NCBI RefSeq assembly: GCF_024297145.1
Contig: NZ_JANCTC010000007.1
Location: forward strand, 62,001 to 126,000
DNA from: Mesorhizobium sp. LMG 17147
Lineage (GTDB): Bacteria; Pseudomonadota; Alphaproteobacteria; Rhizobiales; Rhizobiaceae
Direction of reading: 5' to 3'
Length of the DNA stretch: 64,000 bases
Both the position numbers and the translations under genes were made by a program. How positions within the stretch are numbered: position 1 is the first letter of the stretch; each line of letters starts with the position of its first letter. The notes below the pieces were generated by a model. The model made no database searches, had not been told where the DNA came from, and saw only the letters and a program-made list of their open reading frames with translations. Of this stretch, positions 61,709 through 64,000 are shown piece after piece.

Positions 61709-64000
61709 ATGACAGCAGCGTCCGACTCACTTGGCGAAATCGACCCCGAAGCAACGCTCGCGCTGCAAATCATCGAGAGCATGCCCGGCAACGCGTGGGC
61801 AGCCGATGCCATCGGAAGGTTCACCTATGTCAGCCCAAATACCCTGGCGTTCATCGGCAACACGCATGAGGGTCTCAACACCTCCGAAGACAACGATGAG
61901 TTCAGCTGGCGTCGAGCCGTCCATCCCGACGATTATGATCCTGTAGCCGCCAGATGGCGGCATTGCCTCGAGACCGGCGATCCCTATGATACCGAGCATC
62001 GCCTGCGGCGCGCCGATGGCGCCTATCGCTGGTTTCGAAGCTCAGGACGACCTTTTCGCGATAGCCAGGGGCGCATCATTCAATGGTACGGCACGACAAT
62101 AGACATTGAGGACCAGAAGCGGGCCGAGTCAGCATTGCGCGACCGGGAGCGGGAACTCTCGCAGCTCGTGGATATGGTCCCGAGTCACATCTGGCGGCTC
62201 GATCCCGACGGCGAGCCGATCTTCTTCAATGGGCGCATGGTTGACTTTCTTGGCCTCGACGTAGCGGATCTGGACCGACCGGGCATGAGCCGGCTGGCGG
62301 CGATGATACAGGCCGCCGTTCATCCGGACGACGCGGCAGCATTCGGCGATGCACTCCGCGGTTGCTTCGCTACCGGTGCGAGCTTCGCCATGCGCTATCG
62401 CCTGCGCCGTGCCGATGGCGTCTATCGCTGGATGTCGAGCCGGGCGGAGCCGATGCGCGATGACGCCGGCCGCATCGTCCAGTGGTATGGCCTCTGTCAC
62501 GATATAGACGATCAGATGCACGCCGAAGCGGCGTTGCGGCAGAGCGAGCAACAACTTCGGCACATGATCGACGCCGTGCCGGTCCGTATCTGGAGCGTGA
62601 TGCCGACCGGCGGGCCGGTCTACTTCAACAAGCGATACCAGGACCATTTCCGCTCCGTTATCGCCAACTTTGACGCGCTCGGCGAGCCGGGAATCGAAAC
62701 GTTGCTGTACGAGGTGATTCATCCCGAAGATGCTCCCGAGGTGCAGCGCACGTTGCTGAGTTGTTTCGAAACTGGCGGCGGCTCCGCGATGCGGTTTCGC
62801 TGGCGCGAAAAAGACGGCACCTATCGCTGGGCTGAGTGCAGGGTCGAGCCGCGGCGCGATGACGACGGAACGGTTGTGCAGTGGTACGGGGTTTCTCTCG
62901 ACATCGACGATGAGGTGCGTGCGCAGGCGGCGTTGCGCAAAAGTGAGCGGCGCCTTCAGCAGCTTATCGACACCGTGCCCGCTTTGATCTGGAGTACGAC
63001 ACCGGAAGGGACGCCATCCTACGTCAACAAGCGGTTCACCGATGTAACCGGGGCCACGCTCCATGACATCACGGCCCCGGACGGCTCGCCGTCGCTGAGC
63101 GTCATCCATCCAGACGATATCGACACCGCACGGCAGGCGATCCGCCATTCATTCGCAACGGGCGTGCCTTACGTTCAGAGATATCGCCAACGGCGGGCCG
63201 ACGGCGGCTATCGCTGGACCGAGACTCGCGCCGAGCCGCTGCGCGACGAAGATGGCAGCATTCTCCAATGGTACGGTGTGAGCGTCGACATCCATGACCT
63301 GGTGACCACGCAAGCGGCGTTGCACGACCGGGAACGAGAGCTCTCGCAACTCGTCAACATGGTTCCGAGCTACCTCTGGCGGCTGTCCCCCAACGGTGAG
63401 CCGACCTTCTTCAACAAGCGCCTGATAGATTTTCTCGGCCTGGACATAGCGGACGCGGAAAAGCCGGACACGAGCCTGCTGGCGGCCTTCATTGCCACCG
63501 TCGTCCATCCCGACGATGCAGCCAGCCTGAAGGAAGCACTCGACAGCTGCTTTGCCACCGGCGAGCGTTTCTTCATGAGGTATCGCCTGCGCCGCGCCGA
63601 TGGCGTTTATCGTTGGATGGAGGGCCGCGCGGAGCCGCTGCGGGATCACGGCGGGCGCATTGTCCAGTGGTACGGTCTTACGCACGACATCGACGATCAG
63701 CTGCGCGTCGAAGCGGCGCTGCGCGAGAGAGAACGCGCTCTCTGGCAGCTCGTTGAAACGCTGCCGGCAATGATCGATTGCGCCGCGCCGGATGGCGAAC
63801 CGATATATCGCAGCCAGCAGCTCCGCGAATTCCTCGGATACAATCTTGAGGAATTGGACGAAGCGGGAAAGTCGCGGCTGGCTGGCACACTCGACGCCGG
63901 TGTTCATCCCGACGACCTGACAGGTGTCAAAGAAAGATATGCCCATTGTCTGTCCACAGGCGAGCCGTATGCGCGACGGCACCGTCTGCGGCGCTTCGAT
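61709..64000 (+). CDS. Multi-PAS signalling protein, N-terminal part (3' end outside window)
   Basis: The frame is open from ATG 61709 to the window end (764 codons, no stop). ATG 61709 has AGGAG 6-7 bases upstream. The protein is a string of at least six PAS/PAC (PAS_3-type) units of about 125 residues, beginning near residues 20, 147, 273, 401, 526 and 653. Each ends with a PAC block such as LRRADGVYRWM plus RIVQWYG and a DIDDQ linker helix; each contains a VHPDD-type motif. No signal peptide or membrane helix is seen. An output domain (histidine kinase or GGDEF/EAL) probably lies beyond the edge. Confidence 0.93.
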   Translation, partial: MTAASDSLGEIDPEATLALQIIESMPGNAWAADAIGRFTYVSPNTLAFIGNTHEGLNTSEDNDEFSWRRAVHPDDYDPVAARWRHCLETGDPYDTEHRLRRADGAYRWFRSSGRPFRDSQGRIIQWYGTTIDIEDQKRAESALRDRERELSQLVDMVPSHIWRLDPDGEPIFFNGRMVDFLGLDVADLDRPGMSRLAAMIQAAVHPDDAAAFGDALRGCFATGASFAMRYRLRRADGVYRWMSSRAEPMRDDAGRIVQWYGLCHDIDDQMHAEAALRQSEQQLRHMIDAVPVRIWSVMPTGGPVYFNKRYQDHFRSVIANFDALGEPGIETLLYEVIHPEDAPEVQRTLLSCFETGGGSAMRFRWREKDGTYRWAECRVEPRRDDDGTVVQWYGVSLDIDDEVRAQAALRKSERRLQQLIDTVPALIWSTTPEGTPSYVNKRFTDVTGATLHDITAPDGSPSLSVIHPDDIDTARQAIRHSFATGVPYVQRYRQRRADGGYRWTETRAEPLRDEDGSILQWYGVSVDIHDLVTTQAALHDRERELSQLVNMVPSYLWRLSPNGEPTFFNKRLIDFLGLDIADAEKPDTSLLAAFIATVVHPDDAASLKEALDSCFATGERFFMRYRLRRADGVYRWMEGRAEPLRDHGGRIVQWYGLTHDIDDQLRVEAALRERERALWQLVETLPAMIDCAAPDGEPIYRSQQLREFLGYNLEELDEAGKSRLAGTLDAGVHPDDLTGVKERYAHCLSTGEPYARRHRLRRFD

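Overview
The window reads as chromosome of an alphaproteobacterium of the Rhizobiales, most likely Mesorhizobium or a close relative. Support: high-GC coding with strong third-position bias; the order ctaD-ctaB-small membrane protein-ctaG-ctaE-DUF983-surf1-ispH-thrB-rnhA; a CcrM-type GANTC methyltransferase; thrC next to an M16 peptidase; and several sugar and peptide ABC importers. Species assignment is inference. I see no rRNA, tRNA, transposase, integrase or CRISPR array.

Layout. (1) 1-26.0 kb is housekeeping. It starts with the 3' end of ctaD and the cytochrome c oxidase assembly genes, then ispH, thrB and rnhA. A redox trio on the minus strand follows (DsbD-N-like protein, Prx5-type peroxiredoxin, DUF2938 protein), then a YqgE protein, a membrane GGDEF-EAL protein with a degenerate GGDEF motif, a RimJ-like acetyltransferase, an M16 peptidase, thrC, a lipoprotein, two HAD phosphatases flanking ccrM, mutY, a DciA-like DUF721 protein, a DsbA-like lipoprotein and smc. 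(2) 26.1-33.2 kb holds a nucleotide-sugar epimerase and a compact biosynthetic-looking cassette: glutamine-dependent asparagine-synthetase-like amidotransferase, free carrier protein, AMP-forming ligase and stand-alone NAD-synthetase-like enzyme, with a GNAT-like gene running towards it. (3) 33.7-41.7 kb is an amide/peptide operon: AmiC-like sensor, AmiR-like ANTAR antiterminator, oligopeptide permeases, binding protein, FmdA-type amidase and a fused two-domain ABC ATPase. (4) 41.8-61.5 kb is a sugar-acid and oligosaccharide region: DapA-family lyase/aldolase, FCD-GntR regulator, a first CUT1 importer, Gfo/Idh oxidoreductase, UTRA-GntR regulator, a flavin-dependent monooxygenase with its flavin reductase, then a LacI regulator divergent from GH105 hydrolase, KduI, an unrecognised 839-residue protein and a second CUT1 importer. 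(5) 61.7 kb to the end is the 5' part of a gene encoding at least six tandem PAS domains, open past the window edge.

How it fits together. GH105 releases the unsaturated uronic acid from lyase products and KduI isomerises that acid, so the 839-residue protein between KduI and the importer is the natural candidate for an uncharacterised polysaccharide lyase. The amide operon pairs a sensor and antiterminator with an amidase and importer. The asnB/carrier/ligase/nadE cassette has the parts to activate a carboxylate, hold it as a thioester and transfer amide nitrogen; I do not know its product and consider it the most likely undescribed system here.

All coordinates and residue calls come from reading the sequence. 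No database search or folding program was run.
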